A stretch of DNA of 64,000 nucleotides, taken from the NCBI GenBank assembly GCA_000381605.1, contig KB906755.1, positions 682,001 through 746,000 of the forward strand, read 5' to 3'. Made by a program: the position numbers and the translations under genes. The notes beneath the pieces are model-generated. The model searched no databases. It worked only from the letters and a program-made list of their open reading frames with translations, and had not been told where the DNA came from. Origin of the DNA: Acidobacteriaceae bacterium KBS 89 (GTDB lineage: Bacteria > Acidobacteriota > Terriglobia > Terriglobales > Acidobacteriaceae). Shown here in pieces: positions 9,772 through 20,682 of this stretch. Positions within the stretch are counted from its first letter, which is position 1. Each line of letters opens with the position of its first letter.

Positions 9772-10707
9772 ATGAGACATCTGTTCTCCAATTGCCGCAT
9801 CCAGTTGATTGTCGCCGTTAGCCTGGCGAATCTCAGCCTTCCCGTTCTTCAGGCAAAGTCGCGCTGTCCGGGAGGTGCTGTTAGTGTAACCCCGCGATTC
9901 GTCCAACGTGCCCTGATTGTTATTCCAGTGAAAGTTAACCGGGCAGGTCCATTTGATTTCATGGTGGATACAGGCAGCCAGATTACCGTCGTCGATCCAT
10001 TGCTTGCCTCCGAACTCGACCTCAAGCCTCAAGGCACGGTCGGCCTCGTTTCCGCTGCCAGTTACACGCACGCTTCTATAACCATTCTCGATACGCTGGA
10101 AGCAGTCTCCCACGTGGTGGAAAAGCCACTTGTCGTCGTCCAGGACCTTGGGCAGATTCAGGCAGCCGATTCTCGCATCCGGGGGGTACTCGGTGAGAAT
10201 TTTCTCGCACATTTCGACCTGCTTATCGACTATGGACGCAAGTTGCTTTGTCTCGACGAGACCAAGGTAATGCGAGACGAAGTGCACGGCGAACGCATTC
10301 CACTGGTGACACCGCAGCATTCTGAGAGTGAATTGCCGTTGACGGAACGCCTGGTTATCCCGGTTCTTCTCTCCGGTACTGGAACTCGGCCGATTCTGCT
10401 ACAACTGGATTCCGGCAGTGACGGCCCCATACTCTACCCAAGCCGTGAGGAAAGAAAACTCCGACTACTGGAGAGAGCTACCCTGCAGGGAGACAACGTC
10501 AGCAAAGCACAGCGAGCCTTTGCTGTCTTGCCAATACAGAATATGCGGATCGGCAACCGTACCCTGAGTCAAATCTCGTTCGTGACACCAGTGAGGGTTG
10601 AGAAGAACGTCCCAAGGCAGGATGAAGACGGTGTGTTGCCAACCGTGCTCTTTCAACGCGTCTACATCAGCTTTGTCGATCGCTATGTGGTTTTTGATCC
10701 ACGTTGA
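9772..10707 (+). CDS. exported retropepsin-like aspartic protease (paralog 1)
   Basis: 311 residues from the ATG at 9772, preceded by AGAAGGAAG; an in-frame ATG at 9733 would add 13 residues before the signal peptide. A signal peptide covers about 1-28. The catalytic motif of the gag-asp/Asp_protease_2 families is at 66-68 (FDFMVDTGSQITVVDP), followed by a flap and the hydrophobic-Gly element (RGVLGENFLAHFDLLIDYG, about 137-155). A second active-site-like motif at 213-215 (LLQLDSGSDGPIL) shows the chain holds two halves that could form a pepsin-like pseudo-dimer. The protein is expected in the periplasm or outside the cell. It has a convergent paralog at 10924 and a divergent membrane regulator at 7286. 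The substrate is unknown. Confidence 0.8.
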   Translation: MRHLFSNCRIQLIVAVSLANLSLPVLQAKSRCPGGAVSVTPRFVQRALIVIPVKVNRAGPFDFMVDTGSQITVVDPLLASELDLKPQGTVGLVSAASYTHASITILDTLEAVSHVVEKPLVVVQDLGQIQAADSRIRGVLGENFLAHFDLLIDYGRKLLCLDETKVMRDEVHGERIPLVTPQHSESELPLTERLVIPVLLSGTGTRPILLQLDSGSDGPILYPSREERKLRLLERATLQGDNVSKAQRAFAVLPIQNMRIGNRTLSQISFVTPVRVEKNVPRQDEDGVLPTVLFQRVYISFVDRYVVFDPR

Positions 10708-10923
10708 GGTGACATTCCTCCTTTCCGACGATCAAAGTGAACGTCGCAGAATTGCCTGGTCACGATGCTGCCTGGCGAGAGTGGCGGAGGCCAATCCGGA
10801 ATCGAGAGCGAACGGAAACTTTCACTGATCAACTCCAACAGGCTCTGTTGCTGCGATGCTGCTTCGCTGGCTCCCTCTGCAGCGATCCACTACCGCGAAA
10901 GAAAATGCCGTTAAAGTTTTTGC

Positions 10924-11850
10924 CTACCAAGGTACTAGCACTACGAAGCGATCAGCGTACCCAATGTAGACGCTTCGGAAGAGGCCGGTAGGTAGAAGGC
11001 CATCCACCTCCTTCCTAAAGCCGTCGCGCCTAAAGCCGTCGTGGTTAGTGCCCAGAAAAGTACTGAATGTTATTTGAGGTAAGACGATGTTCCCGATCCG
11101 CATCTCCTGCGGCGGCAACAGAGCAAATGTTCGCACCTTTCCATCCAGGTTTTGTCCTTGTAAGAGTCGGCTTCCTGACAATCCAACTTTCAAATATTTG
11201 GCAGCGTCGTAAAGCAACGGGGCATTCGAGCCAGAATCCAGTTTCAACAAAAGTGGCCTGGATCCGATGCTAGACAAACGAACTGGGAGTAAGAGCGACC
11301 CGGGAGAACCCCCTCCATCCGCCGGAAGGGTTGGTGTTACAAGTGCTATGCGCTTTCCTTTCATCGCTATCTGCATTGCCCTCGTGTCGTCAAGGCAAAG
11401 CAGCTGGTGCGCATTGTCAATGAGCACGTCGAAACTGCCAAGAAAGTTGGCCCCCAGAATTCCCCGGATGTGCATGTCCGCTCCCAAGTCGAGCCTTCGA
11501 ACAACAACCTGGTGATTGGCTACAACATGCTGGCCCACTTCGATCAGTTCCAAGTGCGAAAATGAAGCCCGCGTTTGGAAACCTACGGCGAGCACTCGGG
11601 CCTCGTCCTGGCTGTTCAATTGAAGTTCGGCAGCCAGGGATGGATCGAGCAGCGTGATCTCCGTCCCCGTATCCACTAAGAAGTCATGAGGGCCTGTACG
11701 GTTAATCATTACCGGCGCTATAATCTGCGAGCGATGGACGAGCCGAAAAGGCAAACTCGCAATATTTCCCGGGCAGCGCGGCTCGGCCGCGAGCATAGGA
11801 ATGATGATCGCCTCCAGTGCAAGGAAGGAGAGCCGCTTAAATATCTTCAC
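10924..11850 (-). CDS. exported retropepsin-like aspartic protease (paralog 2)
   Basis: 308 residues, clearly related along its whole length to the protein at 9772. Shared features are the signal peptide, the CPG motif after it (PRCPGNIASLP versus SRCPGGAVSVT), DTG at 60-62 (HDFLVDTGTEITLLDP), RGILGANFLGSFDVLIDNA, and a second DSG at 205-207 (LLKLDSGSNAPLLYD). The C-terminus is conserved too (LPTGLFRSVYIGYADRFVVL). Both Asp motifs are intact, so activity is plausible. It converges on paralog 1 with 216 empty bases between and diverges from the regulator at 11953 with about 100 bases between. Together they form an inverted duplicate of the first regulator-protease pair. Confidence 0.8.
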   Translation of the reverse strand: MKIFKRLSFLALEAIIIPMLAAEPRCPGNIASLPFRLVHRSQIIAPVMINRTGPHDFLVDTGTEITLLDPSLAAELQLNSQDEARVLAVGFQTRASFSHLELIEVGQHVVANHQVVVRRLDLGADMHIRGILGANFLGSFDVLIDNAHQLLCLDDTRAMQIAMKGKRIALVTPTLPADGGGSPGSLLLPVRLSSIGSRPLLLKLDSGSNAPLLYDAAKYLKVGLSGSRLLQGQNLDGKVRTFALLPPQEMRIGNIVLPQITFSTFLGTNHDGFRRDGFRKEVDGLLPTGLFRSVYIGYADRFVVLVPW

Positions 11851-11952
11851 AGGAGTTCACCTCAGCCCGGTTGGCTGAAGGAACACTCCGCTCTTCTACC
11901 TGCACGGTCAGGATGAATTCATGATCATTACCTTAGGGCGGCGGATTTTTTT

Positions 11953-14085
11953 ATGAGGGTGCAAACGGAGCATCGTTGCTGCGTCTTCCGGTTCGCCGAT
12001 GTAGAGGTTCGTGAACGTGATTTCTCCATCAACAGGGCGGGCAAGAAATTGCCCGTAGAGCCGAAGGCCTATAAAGTCTTACAGTTTCTGCTTCACAATC
12101 CCGGGCGGGTAATTCCGAAAGATGAACTCTTGGATGCTGTCTGGAACGACTGTGAGGTTTCAGAAAGCTCTCTCACGCGGAGCGTAGCCATTCTCCGGCG
12201 TCTACTGGGTGACGATGTCCGAGAGCCGCGCTACATCGTGACGGTACCCACGGTCGGTTATCGATTTGTGTGTGAAGTGGAGGTCTCGGATGACCCACCC
12301 GGCGCTCCGGCGGCACCCCCAACGTCACCTGACTCAAAAGAGCCCACGAGCCGAGTCCCCGTTAGCCGACCCTTATGGTTAGCCGCCGTTGCACTTACCG
12401 TTGCAATAGCGGCATTGCTGGTATGGCGCTCCTTGCCGGGACGACCAGCAATTGGAAGCGTTTTGCAATTGACGGATGACGGCAATCCGAAATTATTGAC
12501 CAGTGCGCTGCTATCCGATGGTTATCGCATTTACTTCAACGAGTTGCGAGCCGGAAGCCTGGCCATCGCCCAAGTTGCTGTGAGTGGCGGAGAGACAGGA
12601 CAGATAGTCTCTAGAATTCCGAGCCCGACGCTCGCTGCATTAGCGATGGATTCGTCGAGCCTTTTAGCTCTCGGAGAATCGTATTTCGTCGGTCCCTTAT
12701 GGTTACTTCCTCTGCCCGCGGGCGAGCCACGTCAACTACGGAATGTCGTCGCACAGAACGCGAGCTTCACCGCGGATGGACATCTAATCTTCAGCAAGGA
12801 CGCCTCGCTGTATATTGCCGAAAAGGATGGGTCCAATCCTCGCAAGCTTCGCGATCTGCCGAGTCATATTAGTTTTCCGGTAGTTTCTCCGGATGGAAAG
12901 AGGATCAGGCTGACCGTCGAGACCGAGCATACGAAGTCTCTCTGGGAGCTGGACTCGGACGGAAACAACGCACATCCCTTACTGCCGGGCTGGCAGGGAG
13001 AAGGCGCGGACTGTTGCGGACGGTGGACCTCCGATGGAAAATACTTTGTCTTTCAAAGCCGAAGCCAGGGCCGCACAGATCTATGGGCGATTCGAGAGGG
13101 TAACCGGTGGTCGGCACGCTCCTCATCCCCATTGCGCTTGACCAACGGTCCGCTCTCCTATGAACTTCCATATCCTAGTCCGGATGGAAAGCACATCTTC
13201 GCGATGGGAGTTAAGCCGCGTGGGGAACTAGTCCGTTTTGACAGCAATTCGCAGCAGTTTGTCCCTTATCTTTCCGGTATCTCTGCTCTGGATGCGACGG
13301 TGTCCCGTGATGGAAAATGGGTAACCTACACCACATATCCTGACGGCAATCTATGGCGCAGCCGTACGGATGGCAGTGAGAGGCTTCAGTTGACCTACGC
13401 GCCTACCTTGGTCGCCTGGCCACGGATCTCGCCCGACGGTACACGAGTGGCTTATTCTTCATGGGATGTCAGCTGCTCTTGGTGTGTTTATGTGCTCCCG
13501 TTGGAGGGCGGGACGCCAGCGAAAGTCGCAGAACATGCTCTCGCGGCGAGTTGGTCTCCGGACAGTCGCTCGGTGGTCGCAACATTCAAAGGTAAAGACC
13601 CTAAAAAGATATGTTCCGTCACCAGTTTTGAGAGACTTGAAACTATAGATCTGCGGACCGGGAAAATCACCTCAATCCCCGACTCCCGGGAAATGGGAGG
13701 TACCTTTTGGCCTTCGAAGGACATGCTTGTCGCGCCGACTTTGAAGCCTGGGGAGGAGGGCTTTGCAACCTTTGATTTCAAAACACAGAAGTGGTCGTCA
13801 CTCGTGAAAGGCTTTTATCAGCATTGGATGACATCGGTCGACGACGAATATCTCTACTTGATGACAATGGGCGAGGATCCAAAGATTCAACGCGTTCGGC
13901 TGTCTAACGGAACACTCGATACGGTGGCAAGTTTGAAGAGTTCCCGTCCCCTCTTAGATGAGGATACTGGTATGTGGTTGGGTATGGTGACACAGTGGTT
14001 GGGTGTGGCGCCAGATGGCTCCCCCGTATTGACCCGCGACATCGGCACCCAAGAGATCTATGACCTCAGCATAAGATGGCACTAA
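11953..14085 (+). CDS. membrane-anchored winged-helix regulator with PD40 propeller (paralog)
   Basis: 710 residues with the same layout as the regulator at 7286. An N-terminal winged helix covers about 10-105 (FADVEVRERDFSINRAGKKL, VIPKDELLDAVWNDCEVSES, REPRYIVTVPTVGYRFVCEV). A Pro-rich linker and one membrane helix follow (about 140-158, LWLAAVALTVAIAALLVW). The periplasmic tail has PD40-type blades (VSPDGKRIRLTVET, YPSPDGKHIFAMG, SRDGKWVTYTTYPDGNLW, ISPDGTRVAYSSWD, WSPDSRSVVATFKG). The winged-helix sequences of the two regulators differ substantially, so they may recognise different operators. The ribosome site (AGGGCGG) is 11 bases from the ATG, and a GTG at 11959 is an alternative. The divergent partner is the protease at 10924. 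A diverged repeat copy lies downstream. Confidence 0.83.
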   Translation: MRVQTEHRCCVFRFADVEVRERDFSINRAGKKLPVEPKAYKVLQFLLHNPGRVIPKDELLDAVWNDCEVSESSLTRSVAILRRLLGDDVREPRYIVTVPTVGYRFVCEVEVSDDPPGAPAAPPTSPDSKEPTSRVPVSRPLWLAAVALTVAIAALLVWRSLPGRPAIGSVLQLTDDGNPKLLTSALLSDGYRIYFNELRAGSLAIAQVAVSGGETGQIVSRIPSPTLAALAMDSSSLLALGESYFVGPLWLLPLPAGEPRQLRNVVAQNASFTADGHLIFSKDASLYIAEKDGSNPRKLRDLPSHISFPVVSPDGKRIRLTVETEHTKSLWELDSDGNNAHPLLPGWQGEGADCCGRWTSDGKYFVFQSRSQGRTDLWAIREGNRWSARSSSPLRLTNGPLSYELPYPSPDGKHIFAMGVKPRGELVRFDSNSQQFVPYLSGISALDATVSRDGKWVTYTTYPDGNLWRSRTDGSERLQLTYAPTLVAWPRISPDGTRVAYSSWDVSCSWCVYVLPLEGGTPAKVAEHALAASWSPDSRSVVATFKGKDPKKICSVTSFERLETIDLRTGKITSIPDSREMGGTFWPSKDMLVAPTLKPGEEGFATFDFKTQKWSSLVKGFYQHWMTSVDDEYLYLMTMGEDPKIQRVRLSNGTLDTVASLKSSRPLLDEDTGMWLGMVTQWLGVAPDGSPVLTRDIGTQEIYDLSIRWH

Positions 14086-14152
14086 ATACCTCGATCGAGC
14101 TCAAACGGTCTGAAGAGTACTAGTGCATGCTTCTGTTCGCGCCGGGGAATGG

Positions 14153-14240
14153 CCCGAAGAACGGGGTTTTCGGAAACCTCATCCCGCCGTGGGTCCTGGC
14201 CTGCTCGCGAACTTGCCCAAAAAAAAGACTTTTCCGGAGC
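14153..14240. repeat. dispersed near-palindromic repeat, copy 3 (diverged)
   Basis: CCCGAAGAACGGGGTTTTCG then GAAACCTC, a centre, and GAACTTGCCCAAAAAAAAGA then CTTTTCCGGA. Spacing and both arms match copies 1 and 2 with several substitutions. It sits 68 bases after the regulator ending at 14085, mirroring copy 2 on the other side of the block, and overlaps the read-through tail of the SRPBCC remnant. Confidence 0.7.
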
Positions 14241-14704
14241 TGAGGGTTCGTCTACCGTGGACGAGAGTCGGGTATTCTCTGGGCCACCCGGCAAAATCGA
14301 ATCGGTAGACTTTTGGAGCGAGTGACTGCTTATTGTCCGAGGCAGCCTTCAGGTTGGCCAGACCTCTTTGAAAGTCGTCGCCGATCATCTTGTCCATAGT
14401 GATGAACACGCTCATCAGCTTGCCGAGAACGAAGTTCAAGGATCCGTACATGACCCAGGTTACGCGGGTTGCGGAGCCATCGGGCTTGAGGACGAAGTCG
14501 GCGGTGTTGTGGCCCTCGAATGGCTTGAGGAAATCGAGCTTGATCGAGGTCTTGGCGGGTTGAATGGAGGTCACCTCCATGCGGCCCTTGCCGACCTTGC
14601 TGTTGCCTTCCCACTCGTAGATTGAGCCAACGCCGGTGGGCGCTCCGCAGTAAGTGGTCTTCATGCTTGGATCGAGCTTCGCCCATGGCGACCATGCGTT
14701 CCCG
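14179..14704 (-). pseudogene. SRPBCC-family protein, 5' end lost
   Basis: The frame holds the C-terminal two thirds of a polyketide-cyclase/SRPBCC protein: WSPWAKLDPSMKTTYCGAP, VGSIYEWEGNSKVGKGRMEV, ADFVLKPDGSATRVTWVMYG, SVFITMDKMIGDDFQRGLAN. The usual first 45-50 residues (transmembrane start and first strand) are missing. Upstream of AWSPW the frame runs into antisense of an aldo/keto reductase fragment that begins within about 15 bases, at 14705. The 3' end also looks altered: after ANLKAASDNK the frame reads on through repeat copy 3 before a stop at 14179. The gene is almost certainly non-functional, cut by a rearrangement whose junction is visible at about 14690-14706. Confidence 0.75.
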
Positions 14705-15119
14705 CGAGGAATTGGGGATTGGCTTCGTGCCGTGGGGGCCGATGGGCATGGGCTATCTGACGCAGAACCTAGACGCACAGACCGCGTTCGATCCCAAGTC
14801 AGATCTTCGGTCGACCTTTAACCGTTTCCAACCGGAATCCATTGCGGCGAATAAGCCTTTCGTGGATCGCATCACGGAGCTTGCCAGAACAAAAGACGCT
14901 ACGACCGCGCAGCTCTCGCTCGCCTGGCTGTTAGCCCAGAAGCCCTTCATCGTTCCTATCCCAGGCACTGGAAAGGTCAAGCATCTTCTGGAAAATATCG
15001 AATCCACGAAGAGCGTCCTGACGGCGGGCGACATCGAGGAGATCGACGGAGCGCTAGCCGAGTACAAAGTGCATGGCGGTCGTATGAACGAGCAACAGAT
15101 GCGCGTAGTGGAGCAGTAA
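14705..15119 (+). pseudogene. aldo/keto reductase, C-terminal fragment
   Basis: About 138 residues of the C-terminal half of an [63 protein letters not shown]. The whole N-terminal half, with the Asp-Tyr-Lys-His catalytic tetrad, is absent. The start of similarity coincides with the truncated start of the oppositely transcribed SRPBCC remnant, so one breakpoint cut both genes. The C-terminus (MNEQQMRVVEQ) is intact. Intact relatives lie at 15358 and 16480 on the other strand. Confidence 0.8.
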
Positions 15120-15357
15120 GGAAAACGATTAAGAATATTACTGCGAAACGTTCATCTCCTCATCTGAGCACCGCAGGCAATAATGGGGAAAGATGCAGGA
15201 AGGGGGAACGAGGCTGTTACGAAACTCGTTGACAGCACAAAGAAGCGTACGGATTAGCTCTAAGAAGACGATTTCTCAGGACCAACCCGCACGCAGATCA
15301 CAGTTCAGGTCAAATCCAGAATAAGTTGATCCGAGATATTAATGAGACGAGACTAGT

Positions 15358-16399
<1,042 letters not shown>

Positions 16400-16479
16400 T
16401 AATTCCATGCTTTGTAGGCCTGCTCACTGATCGACTCCACCCAGACTGGCTTGCCCTTCTGCGTCGGAGTTACCGCTCC

Positions 16480-17481
<1,002 letters not shown>

Positions 17482-17510
17482 TCACCTTCCTACTGCAGTT
17501 GTGAAACGCT

Positions 17511-18142
17511 TCACTTGAACATTCCGATTGTTCTTAGCCAGTTATCTACTTCCTTGCCGACTTCTTCTGCCCTGGCATCTTTGATGGCAAGAAGCTGTCC
17601 ATCTCTTTCCAGTCCTCCCCTAGTGGAGAAGCCCTGCAGCACCGTGCTCTTTGGACACAGTTCGCGCACAGTCTGAAAGGTGCTCCCTGGGCCGTATCCG
17701 CCATTGGAGTTGAACGGGATGATTGTCTTTCCCGGGAAACTGTACTGAGCAGGAAGCTCTTCATGGGAGGCGGCAGCTTCATATCCCAGGTGGGAAAGCC
17801 GACAAAGACAAAATCGTATTGATCCGGTCCGTCGATCGCTGTCTTGAGGGGCGGCAGATAGCCGGTCTCATTCTCGTGGACGACTTGTTGCACAGTGGTG
17901 TGATAGTCCGCCGGATACGGCGTTTGCAATTCGAGAGCGACCAGTTTGCCGCCAACCTTTTCGTGGATGATGTCCGCGACAGCCTTGGTGTTGTTTGTTC
18001 GAGAAAGATAAACGATCAGAATCTTCTTCTCCGCGGCTAGCCCCTGGCCTTTCGGTGGCCGTTGCTGCGCCCCAACGGCCCCAGACAGAGAACAAATCAC
18101 CACGAAAGCAATCATCAACAAGACATCTATTCGTCTCATCAT
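17511..18142 (-). pseudogene. exported flavodoxin, frameshifted
   Basis: A signal peptide (MMRRIDVLLMIAFVVICSLS) leads into a flavodoxin fold: the FMN phosphate loop ILIVYLSRTNNTKAVADIIH, then YDFVFVGFPTWDMKLPPPMK. At about 17748-17756 the frame breaks. Adding one base continues as QYSFPGKTIIPFNSNGGYGP, STFQTVRELCPKSTVLQGFS and KEVDNWLRTIGMFK, a normal flavodoxin C-terminus with the stop at 17511. The uncorrected frame instead yields a Ser/Arg-rich tail ending at 17546. Such exported flavodoxins are commonly found beside aldo/keto reductases. One clean base loss may be a sequencing error rather than true loss of the gene. Confidence 0.85.
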
Positions 18143-18175
18143 CCTGAAACCCCGCCGTCTTTCGGATGTTCGCGG

Positions 18176-18682
18176 CTAATTCTTATTGCTGTCCACTTTG
18201 ACCGGCCTAAGCAGATGCGAGAACGTGAGTTGGGCAAGCTTCCACTTGCCGTTTTCCTTGCTATAAACCTCAGTCACCATGAAGGGGTTGGTGACTTCGT
18301 GCGCACCGACTACTGCCTGCAAATCCATGTCTTCTAGCAGGATGGCTGTGTTGCCAAATATGCGAGCGTCAACGGCGTAAACGAAGGCTTTTTTGTACCA
18401 GATGCCGCCACTTTTAATGGTGGCCAGTTCTTGGGTTTTCCCCCATGTCCCGCCCATGTGAGTGAACATGGCTTTGTCATCAAATAGTGTCTCTAAGGAA
18501 TCGACCTTCTTGTCAGCCATCCAATCCCACTTCATGTTTGAGAGGTTGAAGACTTCTTGTTGTTCGGGTGTATGACTTGCGGCAGTTTTAATCGTTTCGG
18601 TTGGGGGGGCTGGCGACTGCTGTGCGTAGGACGATTGCACAATCAGTGTTGACAGAAACAAACCTAACATCAACATTTTCAT
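18176..18682 (-). CDS. exported NTF2/SnoaL-like (DUF4440-type) protein
   Basis: 168 residues from the ATG at 18682 (MKMLMLGLFLSTLIVQSSYA, a clear signal peptide cut before QQSPAP). The mature part is a small cone-shaped NTF2-like domain: FNLSNMKWDWMADKKVDSLE, FDDKAMFTHMGGTWGKTQEL, VYAVDARIFGNTAILLEDMD, NGKWKLAQLTFSHLL. Such domains bind or isomerise small hydrophobic molecules; the function here is unknown. The same frame stays open upstream through an aldo/keto reductase N-terminal fragment to 18994, so a 272-residue chimera could be predicted. The separate signal peptide at 18682 argues that translation starts there. It is followed 33 bases later by the flavodoxin gene. Confidence 0.75.
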   Translation of the reverse strand: MKMLMLGLFLSTLIVQSSYAQQSPAPPTETIKTAASHTPEQQEVFNLSNMKWDWMADKKVDSLETLFDDKAMFTHMGGTWGKTQELATIKSGGIWYKKAFVYAVDARIFGNTAILLEDMDLQAVVGAHEVTNPFMVTEVYSKENGKWKLAQLTFSHLLRPVKVDSNKN

Positions 18683-18730
18683 GGCTCTCTCTCGATATGT
18701 GTGGTGGACCTGTGGAGGAACTTGAAGTAG

Positions 18731-18994
18731 CGTGGCTGCCCGAATGATATCGAGCATCTCCGGGCGGTACGGCACGGTCGTCTCGTCCTTACGGCTCATG
18801 TTCTGGACGCCAAGTCCCACGGTCGAGACTTCGAGCAAACCCAACTTGCGTCGCCCACTATGCGCGCTTGGCTCAGCAACTGCGGGAGTCGAAAGCACGC
18901 CTGCAAGAGTTGCGACTGCAGCAGCTCCAGTAATGCCTAAGAAAGAGCGACGGTCGATGCTGATTTTCATGTCGCTATCGTCGATATTCCGCAT
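18731..18994 (-). pseudogene. Tat-type aldo/keto reductase, N-terminal fragment
   Basis: About 88 residues: a twin-arginine signal (DRRSFLGITGAAAVATLAGV), then the first strands of an exported aldo/keto reductase (RRKLGLLEVSTVGLGVQNMS, PYRPEMLDIIRAA). Similarity stops abruptly at about 18731, and the frame runs in phase into the NTF2-like gene. No catalytic residue of the family is retained. GAGAGG seven bases before the ATG is a good ribosome site, so the fragment could still be translated. Confidence 0.75.
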
Positions 18995-19224
18995 AATTTG
19001 AGCCTCTCATCGGGTTTGGGGACTAGCCTGCACCGTCGTCTACCTCACGACTGACTTAAAACTAAGGCCCAATGCCAAAGGTCGGCCCTGCCGAGCACGA
19101 CAACATCCCTGCAGATCACGACAATTTGTAGTCATGGGAATTGACGCCTTCCGCAGCCCCCTTAACGCCTTTTGCATGGCGCGGCTTGGGACACTTCGAT
19201 ATTGTTGGAACAGGAGAATGAGTG

Positions 19225-20232
19225 ATGCTCAAGCATTTCCGGGTTCCGGGACGTCTCGCCGTCAAGCTGGAGGAATTGGGGGTATCTGTTCCTGTAGTGC
19301 TCCGCAAGGCGGGTCTTCCGCGCGACCTCTTCCAGCAAACTCGAGTGCTTGTCTCCACAGGAGAGCTTTTTGCGCTTTGGCGCGCAATCGACCAGGTGAG
19401 TTCTGACCCGCCTATCGGTGTGAAGCTGGGTGTAGAAACAAAGACTGAGCGCTTTCACCCGATGGCGATTGCCGCGCTCTCGACCGAGAATCTCGTAGCA
19501 GCTTCAGAACACATGGCCCGGTATAAGAAGCTGACCGCACCGGAAGAGATTCTTGTCGAACTCGACGAAGAAGAATTCACCGTCGGCTTCCGTTGGCTGC
19601 TCGCCGTTGATGATGAGCCATCGAGCCTCACCGACTACTGCTTCTCCTGGATGCGCTCTCTTGCTCGACATGGAAGCGGCACGGCGGTAAACCCGCTCAG
19701 AGCCGAATATGTTCAGCAGCGCTCAAATATTCGCCAGATAGAGCGCAGCCTCGGCTGCGATATCGTCGTGGGCGCCCCACGGAATGTGATTGTTTTTCGT
19801 GCGGCAGACGCTACGAAGCCGTTCGTCACGCGAAACGCGGAGCTCCTCGATCTACTCGCGCCGCAGTTCGAGGAACAGTTGCGACAGTACAAAGAAGAGG
19901 ACAGTTTTCTGGAGCTTGTGCGCCGCACCATCCAAGACAAACTTACAGGGCATCGTCCCTCAATCGACGCAATCTCAAGAGCTCTCCATATGGGCCCTCG
20001 GACACTACAACGGAGGCTCCAGGATTCGGGCTCAAGTTTTCAGCGCGTCTTGGACGAAGCACGTCACCGGATGGCACGGTATTACCTCAGCAATTCAGCG
20101 TTGGAGCTGAACGAGGCTGCCTACCTTCTGGGCTTTGAAGATCCCAACTCATTCGGACGTGCTTTCCGGAACTGGGAGGGTGTGCCGCCAAGCGACTGGC
20201 GTGAGACACACCGAAGCGCGAAGGTGATGTGA
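19225..20232 (+). CDS. AraC-family regulator with arabinose-binding-like sensor
   Basis: 335 residues from the ATG at 19225; AGGAG at 19212-19216 is eight bases upstream, and the adjacent GTG at 19222 is less well placed. The N-terminal region (about 15-200) matches the Arabinose_bd-like sensor of OruR/ArgR-type AraC proteins (LFALWRAIDQVSSDPPIGVK, FHPMAIAALSTENLVAASEH). The C-terminus carries two helix-turn-helix motifs: DAISRALHMGPRTLQRRLQD and the AraC signature LNEAAYLLGFEDPNSFGRAF. It is divergent from the oxidoreductase group starting at 18994, with about 230 bases between, and is the obvious candidate to control it. A close paralog at 43804 is likewise next to an oxidoreductase (zinc alcohol dehydrogenase), suggesting the pair senses related compounds such as aldehydes. 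That is inference. Confidence 0.88.
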   Translation: MLKHFRVPGRLAVKLEELGVSVPVVLRKAGLPRDLFQQTRVLVSTGELFALWRAIDQVSSDPPIGVKLGVETKTERFHPMAIAALSTENLVAASEHMARYKKLTAPEEILVELDEEEFTVGFRWLLAVDDEPSSLTDYCFSWMRSLARHGSGTAVNPLRAEYVQQRSNIRQIERSLGCDIVVGAPRNVIVFRAADATKPFVTRNAELLDLLAPQFEEQLRQYKEEDSFLELVRRTIQDKLTGHRPSIDAISRALHMGPRTLQRRLQDSGSSFQRVLDEARHRMARYYLSNSALELNEAAYLLGFEDPNSFGRAFRNWEGVPPSDWRETHRSAKVM

Positions 20233-20682
20233 TTCGGTCACTCGCGTTTCGGCAGATATTAGTACCGATAAACGCGCCTCTCGGAAGGAACGAGTCTGTA
20301 TTGGTGCAAGATCGCCGAGTCACTATTGACAATCGATAACGGTAGGGATTTCGTGGCGGGTGCGGCGCATTGCGCTGGGTGATCGCACCGCCAGCACCGA
20401 AGCTCTCGTCCTCGTCCTCCTTCCAGGACAGATCGCTATCCTTGAATCGCTCGTAATACCGGACAGAAAGGCCTGTTCCGGAGGCGCCGGTATCGATAGG
20501 ACTGGCCACCCAGACTGACCTTGAGATTTGCATCTTCCAGGATCAGGACTACGACGTAGTGAAGGGTATCTGCCACGAAGACACCACACTCGGAATATCG
20601 TGATTGGCGGCTCGAAATATTAGCCAAGTATCGATCTTCTCACCTCGGATTTGCGATGCGCGGAGACCAACAAAGAGTAGCC
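20233..20682. other. no gene recognised
   Basis: 450 bases after the AraC gene. Short minus-strand frames (around 20323-20627) contain pieces such as FVADTLHYVVVLILEDANLK, but I cannot link them to a family and no single frame is convincing. They may be a decayed gene. Confidence 0.4.
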
